From Rallus limicola (lineage: Eukaryota; Chordata; Aves; Gruiformes; Rallidae), in contig JAKCOZ010000100.1 of NCBI GenBank assembly GCA_022605955.1, forward strand, positions 372,001 to 436,000: DNA of 64,000 nt. The letters run 5' to 3'. The notes beneath the pieces are model-generated. The model saw only the letters and a program-made list of their open reading frames with translations. It did no database searches and had not been told where the DNA came from. Shown piece after piece: positions 1-11,190 of this stretch; positions within the stretch are counted from its first letter, which is position 1, and every line of letters starts with the position of its first letter. The translations under genes were made by a program, and so were the position numbers.

Positions 1-105
1 TGATGCTCACCCGACCTCTGCCTCACACGGGTGCCCCTCTTCTGGCCACTCCTTCCTTGTCACTGTGTTTTTGTCCTTCAATAAACTTCTCCTGCATCAC
101 AGCAT
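1..105 (+). other. 3' UTR end of a beta-keratin gene lying upstream of the window
   Basis: The first 100 bases match, almost base for base, the 3' UTR that follows the keratin gene at 14,686-15,018 (copy at 15,058-15,165), including the poly(A) signal. The coding part of this gene lies before the window start. The match continues to about 700, so the segment 1-700 and 15,058-15,760 are duplicates. Confidence 0.75.
80..85 (+). terminator. poly(A) signal AATAAA of the upstream keratin gene
   Basis: AATAAA is followed by CTTCTCCTGCATCACAGC, the same context as after the other keratin genes in the array. Confidence 0.7.
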
Positions 106-344
106 TCAACACGTCCTCATTCAGTCTTTCTTCTCCCAGGGCTCATCCAACCTCACCCAGTAAAAGGCCAGGGCTCCAAAGGCCATGGTGGTGGCTTGAC
201 AAACGGCTGCCAGACCTCTCTCAGAAACTACATCCCCACAAACAACTCCCATTGGCACCCGGTGCCTTCTAAGCCCGTCACATAAGACCTTCACCCTCCC
301 AAGCAAAACCCTGGACACACTTAGGCACTTCTGAACCCCAGTCC

Positions 345-720
345 CTTGTGGGCTTCCCCAGGATTCCATTCCAGGTCCAGTTCTCTTCAACACTTTCATA
401 AACGACCTGAACTCAGGACTACAGGGCGTCTTAATAAAAAATATCTAGATGACACCAAATTGAGACAAGCTGTTGCCTCTGTTGATGGTGGAGAAGCCTT
501 ACACAGAGAGCTGGGCAGATTAGAGAGCTGGGCAGTCACCAAGACTATGAAGATTAAAAAGGGCAAGTAGTGGATTCTCCACCTGGGAATAGCCATCCCT
601 GGCTGTGCATCCAGCCTGGAAGGCCAGGAGCTGGTGCTGAGAGGGATCTGGAGTCTTGGTTAACCCAAACTTAATCGTGAGCCATCAGTGTGCCCACACA
701 GTCAGGGGGACCAACTGTAT
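345..720 (+). mobile_element. CR1 LINE fragment (old)
   Basis: A broken translation resembles the CR1 reverse-transcriptase C-terminal part (LFNTFINDL near 384-412). It is duplicated at 15,405 onward and carries stops and frame changes. Confidence 0.6.
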
Positions 721-899
721 CCTGGGGTTTTCTTCAATCACAGCACGGCCAGCTGGTCCTGAGAGGGGATTGTCCCATTTTTCACTTCCCTGGTGCAGCC
801 TCACCTTCAAGGGTGCCCCCAATGTGGTTAGGTAGCATTCTTCCTCACCATTCCTGGGGTCATCCTATCAGGCCTCACAGATGAGTACCTGCCATTGTT

Positions 900-1092
900 G
901 AGCACTCCTTCCAAATGCTTTGATTCTTCCTCAACTCACAGGACAGCTGTGGACATGAAATGGCAGAAAAGTGTGGCCAGGAAAACACGCCCCAGCTCAT
1001 TGCTCATGAGGCTGTGGCAGGCAAGACCTGCTTGAGGAAAGACGTGGTCACTCACAAGGGCTGTCACACCCCTCTGGGACCAGCATAAAAGC
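900..1092 (+). promoter_or_regulatory. orphan beta-keratin promoter with TATA-like box
   Basis: The stretch matches the proximal promoter of the keratin genes at 3,575-3,762 and 9,715-9,900, including the CACGCCCCAGCTCATT block (986 onward) and the CATAAAAG box (1,084-1,091). The exon-1 sequence that follows is recognisable to about 1,130 and then breaks off. No keratin CDS follows before the poly(A) signal at 1,283. Confidence 0.75.
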
Positions 1093-1130
1093 CAACCCAG
1101 AGCCTCTGTCCCTCACACACTTCTCCTCAC

Positions 1131-1300
1131 GCCTTCCTTTCATAGGATGGGCAGGAAGACGTTGTGGCTCTGGTAAGAGCTCCAGCATACAAAGGATGTT
1201 GGCTCATGGTCCCCTGACCTGTATCTCACACAGGCACCCTCATACTTGGAACGCTTTCCTTTCCTGGTGTTATTTTCTGTCTAATAAAGTTCTTTTGCAT
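1131..1300 (+). pseudogene. beta-keratin deletion scar: exon 1 joined to 3' UTR
   Basis: Downstream of the orphan promoter the sequence switches directly to keratin 3' UTR. A GGGCAGGAAGAC stretch matches the UTR near 18,557, and GAGCTCCAGCATACAAAGG matches 4,617 and 12,297. It ends in a poly(A) signal AATAAA at 1,283-1,288. The intron and the whole single-exon CDS are absent, so this copy cannot encode a keratin, although promoter and poly(A) signal remain. Confidence 0.65.
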
Positions 1301-1684
1301 CAAAGCCTTCGACGTGTCCTCAGTTGTTCTTTCTTCTCCCAAGGATCATCCAACCCCAGACACAAGAAAGGCAGGCTTCAAGTAGCTATTGGGGTGGGTT
1401 CACCAATTAATACCAGGCCTTTCCTTAGGATCTGGATTCTGAAAAATCATCCCACTGGCACATGGTGCACTCCTGGCCTGACACACAAGGCCTTCAGTGG
1501 CCCAAAGAAAAGGTTCAATACTTTTATTCACTTCTACACATGCCTCTGATGCCTGTCTGAGAGAGCTACATGGCCTGGGGAACAGCTGAGCACTGAGACC
1601 CTCTATCACTGCCCCTCCAGAACTGGGAAGGGGAGGGAAAATATGCCAAGAGCTTTGTGCATCCACGTGAGGACAGAGACAGCA

Positions 1685-2520
1685 CAGAATCAGAGAATGG
1701 TTTGGGTTGGAAGGCACCTAAAAGTCATTCAGTTTCATCATTCCTGCCAGGATCAGAATCACAGACTGACTAGGCTGGAAAAGACCTTCAAGATCATCAA
1801 GTCCAATCATTCCTGTCCTGTGCTAAACCAGATCCCTGAGAAGCTCATCTACCCATTGTTAAACACACCCAGGGATGGGGACTCACTACTGGCCACACTA
1901 TTTCTGGTACAGGGAAACCCTCCACTGGACCAGGCTGCTCAAAGCCACATCCAACCTGGCCTTGAACACTGCCAAAGACCCAGGGAAACATAGAGCAGTG
2001 TATGGGATCCACTTCAAGTCTCCATCCACTCTTATAGGAAAAAAATTCTTCCTGATAGCTCACCTAAATGTACCCTCATTCAGGTTTGCTCATTACCCCT
2101 CATTGTATCACTACACATCCTGAATAATGAGTCCATCTCCATCTTTCCTCCATGGCTCCTGTCAGTACAGGAAGGCTGCTCTAAGGTCTCCCTGGAAACT
2201 TCTCCAGGAGAAACAACCCCAACTCTTGCCGCCTCTCCTCAAGAAGGAGAAGTTTTGACATCACCATCTTCATGGCCTCTTCTGCTTCCCCTCCACAAGG
2301 TTCCTGTCATTCTTAAGCTGTGGGCCCAGAGCTAAACACAAGACTCCAGCTTCTGGAGAGAACAGTAAAAAGGTAAAAAGTCCTCCCTCGACCTAGAATC
2401 TTCTCCAGGCTAAAGTCCTCCTTGGAATCTTCTCCAGGCTAAACAACCCCTACTCTCACAGCCTGTCTTCAAGGAGGAGAAGCCTGAGCTACTCCTGAGT
2501 AATACAACTTCAGTAACATA
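1685..2520 (-). mobile_element. CR1 LINE 3' part
   Basis: The antisense CR1 3' end begins near 1,685 (CAGAATCAGAGAATGGTTTGGG) and continues with the diagnostic 3' region. A near-duplicate lies at 5,108-5,760. Confidence 0.75.
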
Positions 2521-3570
2521 TACAGTGGGGCCTCCAATGTGGCCAGTCAGCTCCCTTCCTCACCATTCCTAGGGGAATCCCATCACAGATGAGTACCTGC
2601 CATTGTTGAGCACTCCTTCCAAATGCTCTGATTCTTCCTCAACACACAGGACACCTCACCTGACAATCAGCCTGCAGAACAGTCCCTTTGGCTGAACTGG
2701 AACAGCCTTGCCATTACTCAGGCCTTAAGCATTCCCCATCCATCACCAGGGCCTCAGCTCTGCAGCCACATGCTGCACGCTTGGCTCCAGCTCGCCCTGG
2801 CAATCTGCAGACCCTCCTTCTGCCAGCAAACACTGTGCAGAGAAGTGGCCTCACCCCTCAGTACGCACCCTAAGGAAAGATCCCAGTGTTCCTGCAGCAC
2901 CACATCCTCTCCCTGCGGCTTCCACTCTCCTCTGCCTCTCATCACACTCACGGGCTCTCCACACTCTCACCTGCCCATGCAAAGGAGCCATGGGGTGTGG
3001 ATGGGCACACCAGAGCCCGGCCTACAAACCTGTCAGCCTGAGGAAAGGGCAGCACTGCTGAGGGGCTAACCCCAGCTGAGAAGGAGCCTGGCAGGCCTCC
3101 CAACAACACTGGGGACACCTCAGCTCTGGACAGAGGCTGCCAGGATGAGGGCCTGCTCTCACAAGCAGCCTCCCTCTGCCTGCTTCTACTCATACACCAG
3201 GGACAGACCCATAGGGCAAGAGGCCAAAGATGCAGCCCCCTTTCTCCCAAACACAGGAGCCACAGGGGCAGCAAGACAGAACCACAGAGCACCAGCAGTT
3301 GGCAAGGCCGGGCCCAAAGACACGCTTAGCATCATGGCAGCAAGGCAGGGAAGGCCTGAATGCTATGGAAGGGACAGCACCTCACCTGGCACAAATCCAG
3401 CGCACAGACCAGCCTTGCAGGCCTGGCAGAAATGGGGCACTCAATTCACAACACATCTGCAAACCACACCACAGTCAGCTGTGGCATGAAATCAGTAAAA
3501 ACACCCCAGCACTCTTAAGCTTTGGATGTGTCTCCTGCTCGTCCTGACACACACACTCAACACCCAGAAT
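2520..3570. other. intergenic sequence between keratin copies
   Basis: No gene is supported. Parts match 9,000-9,700 upstream of the third intact keratin gene, so this is array spacer duplicated with the genes. Open frames here are short and not conserved between the two copies. Confidence 0.6.
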
Positions 3571-3574
3571 TTGG

Positions 3575-3762
3575 CCCTTCGAAGCTGCCGCCAGGGACAA
3601 GTGAACATGGAGTCACGAGAAGGACATGAAATGGCAGAAAAGTGTGGCCAGGAAAACACGCCCCAGCTCATTAATCGTGAGGCTGTGGCAGGCAAGACCT
3701 GCTTGAGGAAAAATGTGGTCACTCACAAAGGCTTTCACACCCCTCTGGGACCAGCATAAAAG
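3575..3762 (+). promoter_or_regulatory. beta-keratin proximal promoter, class A, with CATAAAAG box
   Basis: CATAAAAG lies at 3,755-3,762, and transcription would start about 25-30 bases on. The preceding 180 bases are shared with the promoters at 900, 9,715 and 17,515. They include CACGCCCC (3,657-3,664), a plausible KLF/Sp-type site. Which factors bind is inference. Confidence 0.7.
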
Positions 3763-3825
3763 CCGACCCAGAGCCTCTGTCCCTCACACACTTCTCCTGA
3801 CGCCTTCTGCTCCACGCTCCACAAG

Positions 3826-3931
3826 GTGAGCCTCAAAGCCCTTCCCCTCCAGCTCCTGCCCTGCTTGGCCCAGCTCTTCCAGCCCTCAACACCTTTGCAG
3901 CCCTGCGCTTTCTCAACCTCCTCTCTTCCAG
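3826..3931 (+). other. 5' UTR intron of beta-keratin gene 1
   Basis: Exon 1 ends ...CCACAAG and GTGAGC opens the intron. It closes at CTCTTCCAG, 20 bases before the ATG. A 106-bp intron at the same place occurs in all five intact genes of the array, matching the usual avian beta-keratin layout of a non-coding exon 1 and a single coding exon. Confidence 0.8.
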
Positions 3932-3951
3932 GGCCCCTCCACACCACACAC

Positions 3952-4284
3952 ATGGCCTGCAACAGCCTCTGCCGCCCCTGCGGACCCACCCCGCTGGCCA
4001 ACAGCTGCAACGAGCCCTGTGTCAGGCAGTGTGAGGACTCCCGTGTCGTCATCCAGCCTCCCGCTGTGCTGGTCACCCTGCCAGGACCCATCCTCAGCTC
4101 CTTCCCCCAGAGCACCGCTGTGGGATCCTCCGCATCCGCTGCCGTGGGCAACGAACTCAGCTCCCAGGGAGTGCCTGTCTCCTCTGGAGGCTTTGGCTAT
4201 GGCCTTGGCTATGGCCTTGGCTATGGCTACGGCTTAGGAGGCCTGGGCTGCTATGGAGGCAGAAGGGGCTGCTACCCCTGCTAA
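3952..4284 (+). CDS. beta-keratin (feather-type corneous beta-protein), copy 1
   Basis: This single coding exon encodes 110 residues of a structural protein that forms the filament-matrix of feather, scale and claw. Residues 1-31 are a Cys-rich head (Cys 3, 7, 10, 19, 23, 27) of the feather-keratin type (MACNSLC...CNEPCVRQC). Residues about 32-66 are the conserved beta core ([12 protein letters not shown]). Residues 79-99 are a Gly/Tyr/Leu tail with GYGL repeats, more like scale or claw keratins. The C-terminus is GCYPC. The start is fixed by the spliced leader, which places this ATG 20 bases into exon 2. Family membership is clear; feather versus feather-like or scale subtype is not settled. 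The neighbouring copies are almost identical, which points to gene conversion. Confidence 0.93.
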   Translation: MACNSLCRPCGPTPLANSCNEPCVRQCEDSRVVIQPPAVLVTLPGPILSSFPQSTAVGSSASAAVGNELSSQGVPVSSGGFGYGLGYGLGYGYGLGGLGCYGGRRGCYPC

Positions 4285-4720
4285 GGGCCCTCTTTACCAG
4301 CCATCACCCCAACCAACAAAGATCTTGGACTCCATACTGTGGACTGAGAATGCACCTCCAGGCCTCTTTTGGAACCTGGACCTCTCATCCTGAGTTCCTC
4401 CTCTCATGGCACTAAGCAAGGAAACGGGGAAGAGGGCCGGCCTGGGATGAGGCACACATGGCCTCTCCAGCTTTTCACCTTCTCCCTCTTCCTTCTCTGC
4501 ATTGCCTCCTCTCTTGTTTCTACTATTCTCCTCTGAAACCACCTGCTAAAAATCAAAGACCACAGGGGACCTTCAGTCTGTCTCTCCTATAATGGGGGTT
4601 GGAACTCCCAGTTAAGAGCTCCAGCATACAAAGGATGTTGTCTCATGGTCTTCAGTCCTGTATCTCAGATGGGCACCCTCATACATGGAACTCTTTCCTT
4701 TTCATTGTCATTTTTCCATC

Positions 4721-4726
4721 AATAAA
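4721..4726 (+). terminator. poly(A) signal of keratin copy 1
   Basis: AATAAA about 440 bases after the stop, followed by CTTCTCCTGCAGCAC as in the other copies. Confidence 0.7.
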
Positions 4727-5107
4727 CTTCTCCTGCAGCACAGCCTTCAAAATATCTCATTTTTATTTTCATTCTTCCAAAGCTCATCCAGCCTCAAACA
4801 ACACAAAGTCAGGGCTCAAGCAGCCAGCAGGATGGGTTGAACAATGGATGCCAGACCTCTCTTTTGGATGTGTGTTCTGAGAAGACCATCCCACTTCCAC
4901 CTGGGGCACTTCTGGCCTGACACACAAGACCTTTACCCAAAGAAAAGCTTTGATACCTTTATTCACTTCTAGACATGCCTCTGATGCCTCTCTGATAGGG
5001 TAACATGGCCTGGGGTCCAGGTTAGCACAGAGCCCCTCTATCACTGCTCCCCCACAACTGGGAAGGGGAGGGAAAATATGACAAGAGCTTTGTGCATCCA
5101 CATGAGG

Positions 5108-5760
5108 ACAGAGACAGCACAGAATCAGAGAATGGTTTGGGTTGGAAGGGACCTTCAAAGTCATCTCAGTTGTAACTCTCCTGCCATGAGCAGGGACACC
5201 CTCCTCTAGACCAGGCTGCTCAAAGCCGCATCCAGCCCAAGTCTGAACACTGCCAGGGAACCAAGGGCACAGAGCCCATATGGGATCTTCATCATGTTTC
5301 CAACCACGCATAGGGTAAAGAAAGCCTTCCTAAGAGCTCACATAAACCTACCCTTGTTCAGGTTTGCTCATTACCCCTCATCGTATCACTACACGTCCTG
5401 AATAATGAGTCCATCTCCATCTTTCCTCCATGGCTCCTGTCAGTACAGGAAGGCTGCTCTAAGGTCTCCCTGGAAACTTCTCCAGGAGAAACAAACTCAG
5501 CTCACTCAGCCTGTCCTCAAGAAGGAGAAGGTCTGAAAAGACCATCTTGATGAGCATTTCTGTCCCCTTTATGCAGAAGCTCCCTATCACTCTTATACTA
5601 GTGGGCCCAGAGCTAAACACAAGACTCCAGTCTCAGGAGAGCACAGTAGAGAATTGCCACCCTCCACTTACTGGACGCACTTCTCCTGATGCAGCCCAGC
5701 ACATGATTGGCTTCCCTCCTTCCACCAGTTCTTGTAGCTAGGTATCATGTTTGCTCACTT
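5108..5760 (-). mobile_element. CR1 LINE 3' part
   Basis: Antisense CR1 with its 3' end at the low-coordinate side (CAGAATCAGAGAATGG). It carries the typical antisense CR1 run ACCAGGCTGCTCAAAGCC. Confidence 0.75.
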
Positions 5761-6080
5761 CCAGTCAATTAGGACTTGCCCAGTACAGGCAAGGCTGCTG
5801 AGACATGACAGAAGCTGGTTTGGTGAGCACTGACACCAGCCCCCTCAGTACCAATGGGGGGAATCCTGACTCCCTGCACTTGTGTATGGCTGAGTGGTGT
5901 CAATTAAAATATTTGTTACTGTTATGGAGGCTTCCTTGTGATCCTCAGTCTTGTCTTCCATCTCAGGGGAGCTGGACCCCAAAGAACAACAGCTCTTCAT
6001 ATTCACTGATGAGGCACAAAGTAACTCAGCCTTTTCCCCCTCCCTTGTCACTATGTTTCCCCCTGAGATGTTTGCCCCTT
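5740..6080. repeat. duplicated spacer segment (partner at 8,660-9,000)
   Basis: The block around TTGTGTATGGCTGAGTGGTG recurs at 8,820 with modest divergence. It is spacer copied along with the keratin units. Confidence 0.65.
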
Positions 6081-6510
6081 CCTCCAGAAATCATAAAGTC
6101 TCTTATTATTTCTAAGTCCCAACCAATGCCTCCTTCCTTCTCATCTAGACCATGCTTCTGCCCCTCCTGCTCATCTCCTGGCACAGGGAGACTCTCTATC
6201 AAACACAGGGCAATTCTCTGGAACCTTCCACAGAAGCCATGCCTCTAGCCCCTCACTAGCAAAACCATGAACCCTGAACCCAACACAGAGAGCTACAAGC
6301 TGCCAGGCCAGGGGGAACTGAGACATCACAGAGCAAGGATAAAACCAGCCCAAAAACTGGCTTAGTGACTTGGCAGCAAGGTGGGGACAGAGCAAATATG
6401 CTGGAAGGGGCATGTCTCACGCCCCGCACAACTCCAAAGCCCAGTCCAGCCTTCCAGGGATGCAAGGAAATGGGCCCCCACTGAACAACACACCAATGCA
6501 CCACACCACA
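6080..6510. other. intergenic sequence, no gene seen
   Basis: No conserved frame, RNA gene or repeat is recognisable. Confidence 0.5.
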
Positions 6511-6625
6511 TGAATGCCATGGGAGGGCCTCACCCATGACACCCCACCTCTCCTAGGCTTTGCCCAAGCCTCCAAAATGCTTCTACACACACCTTGCCTA
6601 CAAATCCATCCCAGAACCGACTCTC

Positions 6626-6820
6626 CCTTCAAAGCTGCCGCCAGGGCCAATGGGACACGACCTCAAGAAGAGGACAGGAACAGGGAGCCTTGTGGCCAGG
6701 AAAACACGCCCCACCTCATTGCTCTCCAGGCTGTGGCATGTGAGAATTGCCTGTCTGAAAACTGCTGTCATGGGCAAAGGCTGTCTCTGTGCCTCGGGCA
6801 CTGCAGCACCAGCATAAAAG
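6626..6820 (+). promoter_or_regulatory. beta-keratin proximal promoter, class B, with CCAAT and CATAAAAG boxes
   Basis: It differs from class A: a CCAAT box is present at 6,647-6,651 and the region before the TATA-like box (6,813-6,820) is distinct. The same class precedes the gene at 14,686. The two copies are nearly identical from about 6,510, and the CACGCCCC block is shared with class A. Confidence 0.7.
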
Positions 6821-6883
6821 CCGACCCAGAGCCTCTGTCCCTCACACACTTCTCCTGACGCCTTCTGCTCCACGCTCCACAAG

Positions 6884-6989
6884 GTGAGCCTCAAAGCCCT
6901 TCCCCTCCAGCTGCTGCCCTGCTCGGCCCAGCTCTTCCAGCCCTCAACACCTTTGCAGCCCTGCGCTTTCTCAACCTCCTCTCTTCCAG
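6884..6989 (+). other. 5' UTR intron of beta-keratin gene 2
   Basis: Donor GTGAGC, acceptor CTTCCAG, 106 bp, like copy 1. Confidence 0.8.
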
Positions 6990-7009
6990 GGCCCCTCCAC
7001 ACCACACAC

Positions 7010-7345
7010 ATGGCCTGCAACAGCCTCTGCAGCCCCTGCGGACCCACCCCGCTGGCCAACAGCTGCAACGAGCCCTGTGTCAGGCAGTGTGAGGACTCCC
7101 GTGTCGTCATCCAGCCTCCCGCTGTGCTGGTCACCCTGCCAGGACCCATCCTCAGCTCCTTCCCCCAGAGCACCGCTGTGGGATCCTCCGCATCCGCTGC
7201 CGTGGGCAACGAACTCAGCTCCCAGGGAGTGCCTGTCTCCTCTGGAGGCTTTGGCTATGGCCTTGGCTATGGCCTTGCCTATGGCTACGGCTTAGGAGGC
7301 CTGGGCTGCTATGGAGGCAGAAGAGGCTATGGATACCTCTGCTAA
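7010..7345 (+). CDS. beta-keratin (feather-type), copy 2
   Basis: 111 residues: Cys-rich head, beta core and Gly/Tyr tail as in copy 1. It differs in having Ser at residue 8 (copy 1 has Arg), GLAYGYG in the tail where copy 1 has GLGYGYG, and a C-terminus of RRGYGYLC instead of RRGCYPC. It therefore lacks one of the three C-terminal cysteines and gains a Tyr. It is driven by a class B promoter. The different tail and promoter suggest a subtype with its own expression, which is inference. Confidence 0.92.
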   Translation: MACNSLCSPCGPTPLANSCNEPCVRQCEDSRVVIQPPAVLVTLPGPILSSFPQSTAVGSSASAAVGNELSSQGVPVSSGGFGYGLGYGLAYGYGLGGLGCYGGRRGYGYLC

Positions 7346-7693
7346 GTGTGCTCACCACCAGCCCTCTCACCAACCACTCCAACACTGGAAGCCATGCCAT
7401 GGACTGAGGACACTTCTCCAGGCCTTTCCTGGCACATGGACCTGCCATCCACAGCTCCTCCTCTCATGGCACCAAGCAAGGAAGCAGGGAAGGGAAGCAG
7501 CCTGGGCTGAGGCAAACTCGGCCCTACAACCTCCTCCTCTTCTTCTTCCTTTGTTGCATCGCTTCTTCTCTTGTGTCTAGTACTCCCCACTGACACCAAC
7601 TTCTCTGAAGCCAAAGCCTACCATGGACCTCTGGTCTCCTTCCTCCATGGTGAGGAGGTCCTTATGCTGGTTACTGCTTCTTTTCCTTCTCTC

Positions 7694-7699
7694 AATAAA
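7694..7699 (+). terminator. poly(A) signal of keratin copy 2
   Basis: AATAAA followed by GTTCTTCTGCATCCC. Confidence 0.7.
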
Positions 7700-7834
7700 G
7701 TTCTTCTGCATCCCAGCCTTAGGTGTTTCATTGCCATTCTGTGGACAGGCTCCAAATCTTCACTGTCTTTGTGGCAGTGCAGGGCCAAAAACCCATCAGA
7801 ACATTCCAGGACAGACTCAGCACTGCTGAGTACA

Positions 7835-8640
7835 GGGGGATGAACACTGCTCTGGTCCTGCTGGACAAACCATTTCCCATACAAGCCAACATGCTGGTGG
7901 CCTTCTCAGCCACCTTGCCACACAGCTGGCTCATGCTCAGACACCTGTCGACCATCAAGTCCTTTTATGCCAGGCAGATTGTCAGCTACTCTTCCCCAAG
8001 CCTGTAGCATTGCCTGGCGCTGTTGTGACCCAAGTGCAGGACCTGGCACTGAGCCTTCTTGAACCTCATACACTTGGCCTTGGCCCATGGATCCAGCCTG
8101 TCCAGACCCCTCTTTGGAGGCTTCCTACCCTCAAGCTGATCAACGCTGCAGCCAACCTTGGTGTCACGTCCAAACGTACTCAGGGTGCCCTCAATCCCCT
8201 TGTCCACATCACTGAGAAAGATATTGCACAGAACTGGCCCCAGCACTGGCTCTTGGGGAACACCACTTGTGCCCGGCCACCAACGGGATAAACTCCATTG
8301 ATCACAAGTCTTTGGCCCAGCCATCCAGACAGCTTTTCCCCAGCACAGACTGCACCCACCCAAGCCAGGAGAAGCCAGTTTCTCAAGGAGAATGCTGTGG
8401 GCATTACTATGAAAGGCTTTACTAAAGACCAGGTACACAACATCCACAGCCATTCCCTCAGCTATTCAGCAGGTCACCTTGTCATGGCAGCAGACCAGGA
8501 GGGTCAAGCAGAACCTGCCTTTCCTAACCCATGATGACTGGGACTGATCACCTGGCTGTCCTGTATGTGCTGTGTGGTGGCACACAAGGTGATCTGGCAC
8601 CTAAACTGCCCTGGAACTAAGGTCAGACTGAGAGGCCTGT
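7835..8640 (-). mobile_element. CR1 LINE reverse-transcriptase fragment
   Basis: The minus-strand reading shows CR1 ORF2 blocks such as VVYLVFSKAF, VPQEPVLGPVL and LGRDTKVGCS-like sequence, interrupted by stops. No CR1 3' tail is present, so this is an internal piece. Confidence 0.75.
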
Positions 8641-8659
8641 GATTCCCAGATCTTCCTTC

Positions 8660-9000
8660 TGCCAATTCTTAGAGGTTGGTACCACGTCTGGTCACTTCCA
8701 GACAACTAGAACTTCCCTGGTACAGGCAGGATTGAAGAGACATGATAAAAACGTATTTAGTGAACGTGGACAGTAATCCCCACAGTACCCTTGGGGGGAT
8801 CTCCTCTGGCATCCTACACTTGTGTATGGCTTAGTGGTGTAGCAGGTGTACAACCATTTCTTCTTCTTGTATGGGGGCTTCCTAATGATCCCCTTCCTTG
8901 TCTTCCATCTCAAGGGGGGTAGGAACCCAAAGCACAACTGGTCTTAGTATTCAGTTCTGAGGCACAATGGAATACGACATTTTCCTCCTCCTTTGTCACT
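8660..9000. repeat. duplicated spacer segment (partner at 5,740-6,080)
   Basis: Diverged copy of the spacer around 5,890. It contains no gene. Confidence 0.6.
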
Positions 9001-9700
9001 ATGTTTTCCCCACATCAAATCAAGGAAGGAGATTCTCCTAAGGATTTTCTACATCCCCTTCCAAAGGAACAATAAACAGGCTCACCAGTCTCTACCTTCC
9101 CACATCTTCCTTCCTGTACCTCTTACACAGAGGAGCCTTAGCAAATCTCTGCAGGCCTTTAGCAACCGCTCCCAAGCAACAACAACTCTACAAGACAAAC
9201 AAGGGCCTCCCAAAGAAGTGGTCCAGCTCCCACCCTCACCTGTTATGCTGACATACCCCCAGAAGGCCCCAGGGAGGTGTGGACGGGCAGTTGCCAAGCA
9301 CTCAGGAGCTCTGGACTAAAGCTGCCAGGACAATGGCTGCTCTCACAAGCAGCCCTCCTCTGCCTGCATCATACTCACACGCCAGGGGTGACCCAAAGAG
9401 GGCACAAGCCTAAAGATGCTGCCCCCTTTCTCCCAGACACAAACTTTGGAGAGCAAGGGGAAGAAATACAGAACCACAGAGCACAAGAACCTCAGATGGC
9501 CAGGCACAAAGTCACACTTAGCATCATGGCAGCAAGGCAGAGAAGGCCCAAATGCCTTTGAATGGCACATTTACAATGCACAGAGCAGCCTTTCATGGAG
9601 CCACACCACAAAACTGCCATGGCATGATCTTACTAATGACACCCCAGCTCTCCTATGCTTTGGATGAGTCTCCTGCCTGTCCTGACACACACACTCAACA
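9000..9700. other. array spacer, no gene seen
   Basis: It partly matches 2,700-3,540 upstream of copy 1, including the ATCATGGCAGCAAGGCAG block. Nothing else is recognisable. Confidence 0.5.
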
Positions 9701-9714
9701 CCCAGAATTTGGCC

Positions 9715-9900
9715 CTTCAAAGCTGCCGCCAGGGACAAGTGAACATGGAGTCACGAGAAGGACATGAAATGGCAGAAAAGTGTGGCCAGGAAAACACGCC
9801 CCAGCTCATTAATCGTGAGGCTGTGACAGGCAAGACCTGCTTGATGAAAAACGTGGTCACCCTCAAGGGCTGTCACACCCCTCTGGGACCAGCATAAAAG
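9715..9900 (+). promoter_or_regulatory. beta-keratin proximal promoter, class A
   Basis: CATAAAAG at 9,893-9,900 is preceded by the class A block, nearly identical to 3,575-3,762. Confidence 0.7.
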
Positions 9901-9963
9901 CCGACCCAGAGCCTCTGTCCCTCACACACTTCTCCTGACGCCTTCTGCTCCACGCTCCACAAG

Positions 9964-10069
9964 GTGAGCCTCAAAGCCCTTCCCCTCCAGCTCCTGCCCT
10001 GCTTGGCCCAGCTCTTCCAGCCCTCAACACCTTTGCAGCCCTGCGCTTTCTCAACCTCCTCTCTTCCAG
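9964..10069 (+). other. 5' UTR intron of beta-keratin gene 3
   Basis: 106 bp, same borders as in the other copies. Confidence 0.8.
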
Positions 10070-10089
10070 GGCCCCTCCACACCACACAC

Positions 10090-10422
10090 ATGGCCTGCAA
10101 CAGCCTCTGCAGCCCCTGCGGACCCACCCCGCTGGCCAACAGCTGCAACGAGCCCTGTGTCAGGCAGTGTGAGGACTCCCGTGTCGTCATCCAGCCTTCC
10201 ACCGTGGTGGTCACCCTGCCAGGACCCATCCTCAGCTCCTTCCCCCAGAGCACCGCTGTGGGATCCTCCGCATCCGCTGCCGTGGGCAACGAACTCAGCT
10301 CCCAGGGAGTGCCTGTCTCCTCTGGAGGCTTTGGCTATGGCCTTGGCTATGGCCTTGCCTATGGCTACGGCTTAGGAGGCCTGGGCTGCTATGGAGGCAG
10401 AAGGGGCTGCTACCCCTGCTAA
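10090..10422 (+). CDS. beta-keratin (feather-type), copy 3
   Basis: 110 residues. The core entrance reads [12 protein letters not shown] where copy 1 has [12 protein letters not shown], and the tail carries GLAYGYG as in copy 2 but ends GCYPC as in copy 1. It therefore looks like a mosaic of copies 1 and 2, as gene conversion would produce. The Cys pattern is intact and the promoter is class A. Confidence 0.92.
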   Translation: MACNSLCSPCGPTPLANSCNEPCVRQCEDSRVVIQPSTVVVTLPGPILSSFPQSTAVGSSASAAVGNELSSQGVPVSSGGFGYGLGYGLAYGYGLGGLGCYGGRRGCYPC

Positions 10423-10499
10423 GGGCCCTCAACACCAGCCATCTCCCTAACCAACAAAAATCCTGGAGTCCATACTGTGGACTGAGATTACACCTCATC

Positions 10500-10505
10500 A
10501 ATAAA
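10500..10505 (+). terminator. poly(A) signal of keratin copy 3
   Basis: AATAAA only 78 bases after the stop. The 3' UTR is shorter than in the other copies, so internal UTR sequence appears deleted. Confidence 0.65.
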
Positions 10506-10807
10506 CCTCTCCTGCAGCACAGCCTTTGACATCTCATCATCTGTGTTTTTATTCTTCCAAAGCTCATCCAGCCTCACACAACAGAAAGGCAGGGTGAAGA
10601 ATTCAGCAGCCTGGGTTCTCAATTGGATGCTAGACTTCTCTTTAGGATGGGTATTCTGACATCATCCCACTGGCACTTCCAGCCTGACACACAAGACCTT
10701 CCCTTGCCCAAAGAAAAGCTTTGATACATTTATTCACCTCTACACGTGGCTCTGATGCCTCTCTGATAGGGTTAGATTACAATAGCTTGGGGCATTGACA
10801 CGGGGAT

Positions 10808-11190
10808 AGAATCAGAGAATCAGAATCAGAGAATGGTTGGGGTTGGAAGGGACCTCAAGAGAGTATTGAGACCCACCCAGAAACACTCCAACCCACCCCA
10901 GAGACACACAACTCTCCACACACACAAACACACACGCAGACCACTGGCCTCAACACTTTTGAACATGTCCATCTGGACAATTCCTGATCCAACACATGGT
11001 GGAGAGCCGAACCCATGGCTCTTTAATTTACAGGCAAGTACCTTGTGTGGGACAGTGTCTAAGGCTTTACACACATCCAGGTTGATGACAACACTCACTC
11101 TTCTCATCCCCACAAACGCTGACACTCCGCTCTGGAAGGCCACCCGATTTTCTCAGGCATGATGTGCTTTTGTGAAGCTATGCTGGCTGC
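10808..11190 (-). mobile_element. CR1 LINE fragment
   Basis: Antisense CR1 3' end (AATCAGAGAATGGTTGGGGTTGG) joined to an RT-region piece. It is followed at 11,207-11,212 by a second keratin-type AATAAA module without a gene. Confidence 0.65.

Noticed and set aside
3735..4151. Minus-strand frame ([13 protein letters not shown]) opposite each keratin gene
   Set aside because: It recurs opposite every keratin copy as the antisense shadow of the conserved CDS and leader; nothing suggests translation.
4019..4237. 72-codon frame in +1 register inside each keratin CDS
   Set aside because: Conserved only because the keratin frame is conserved; no independent start context.
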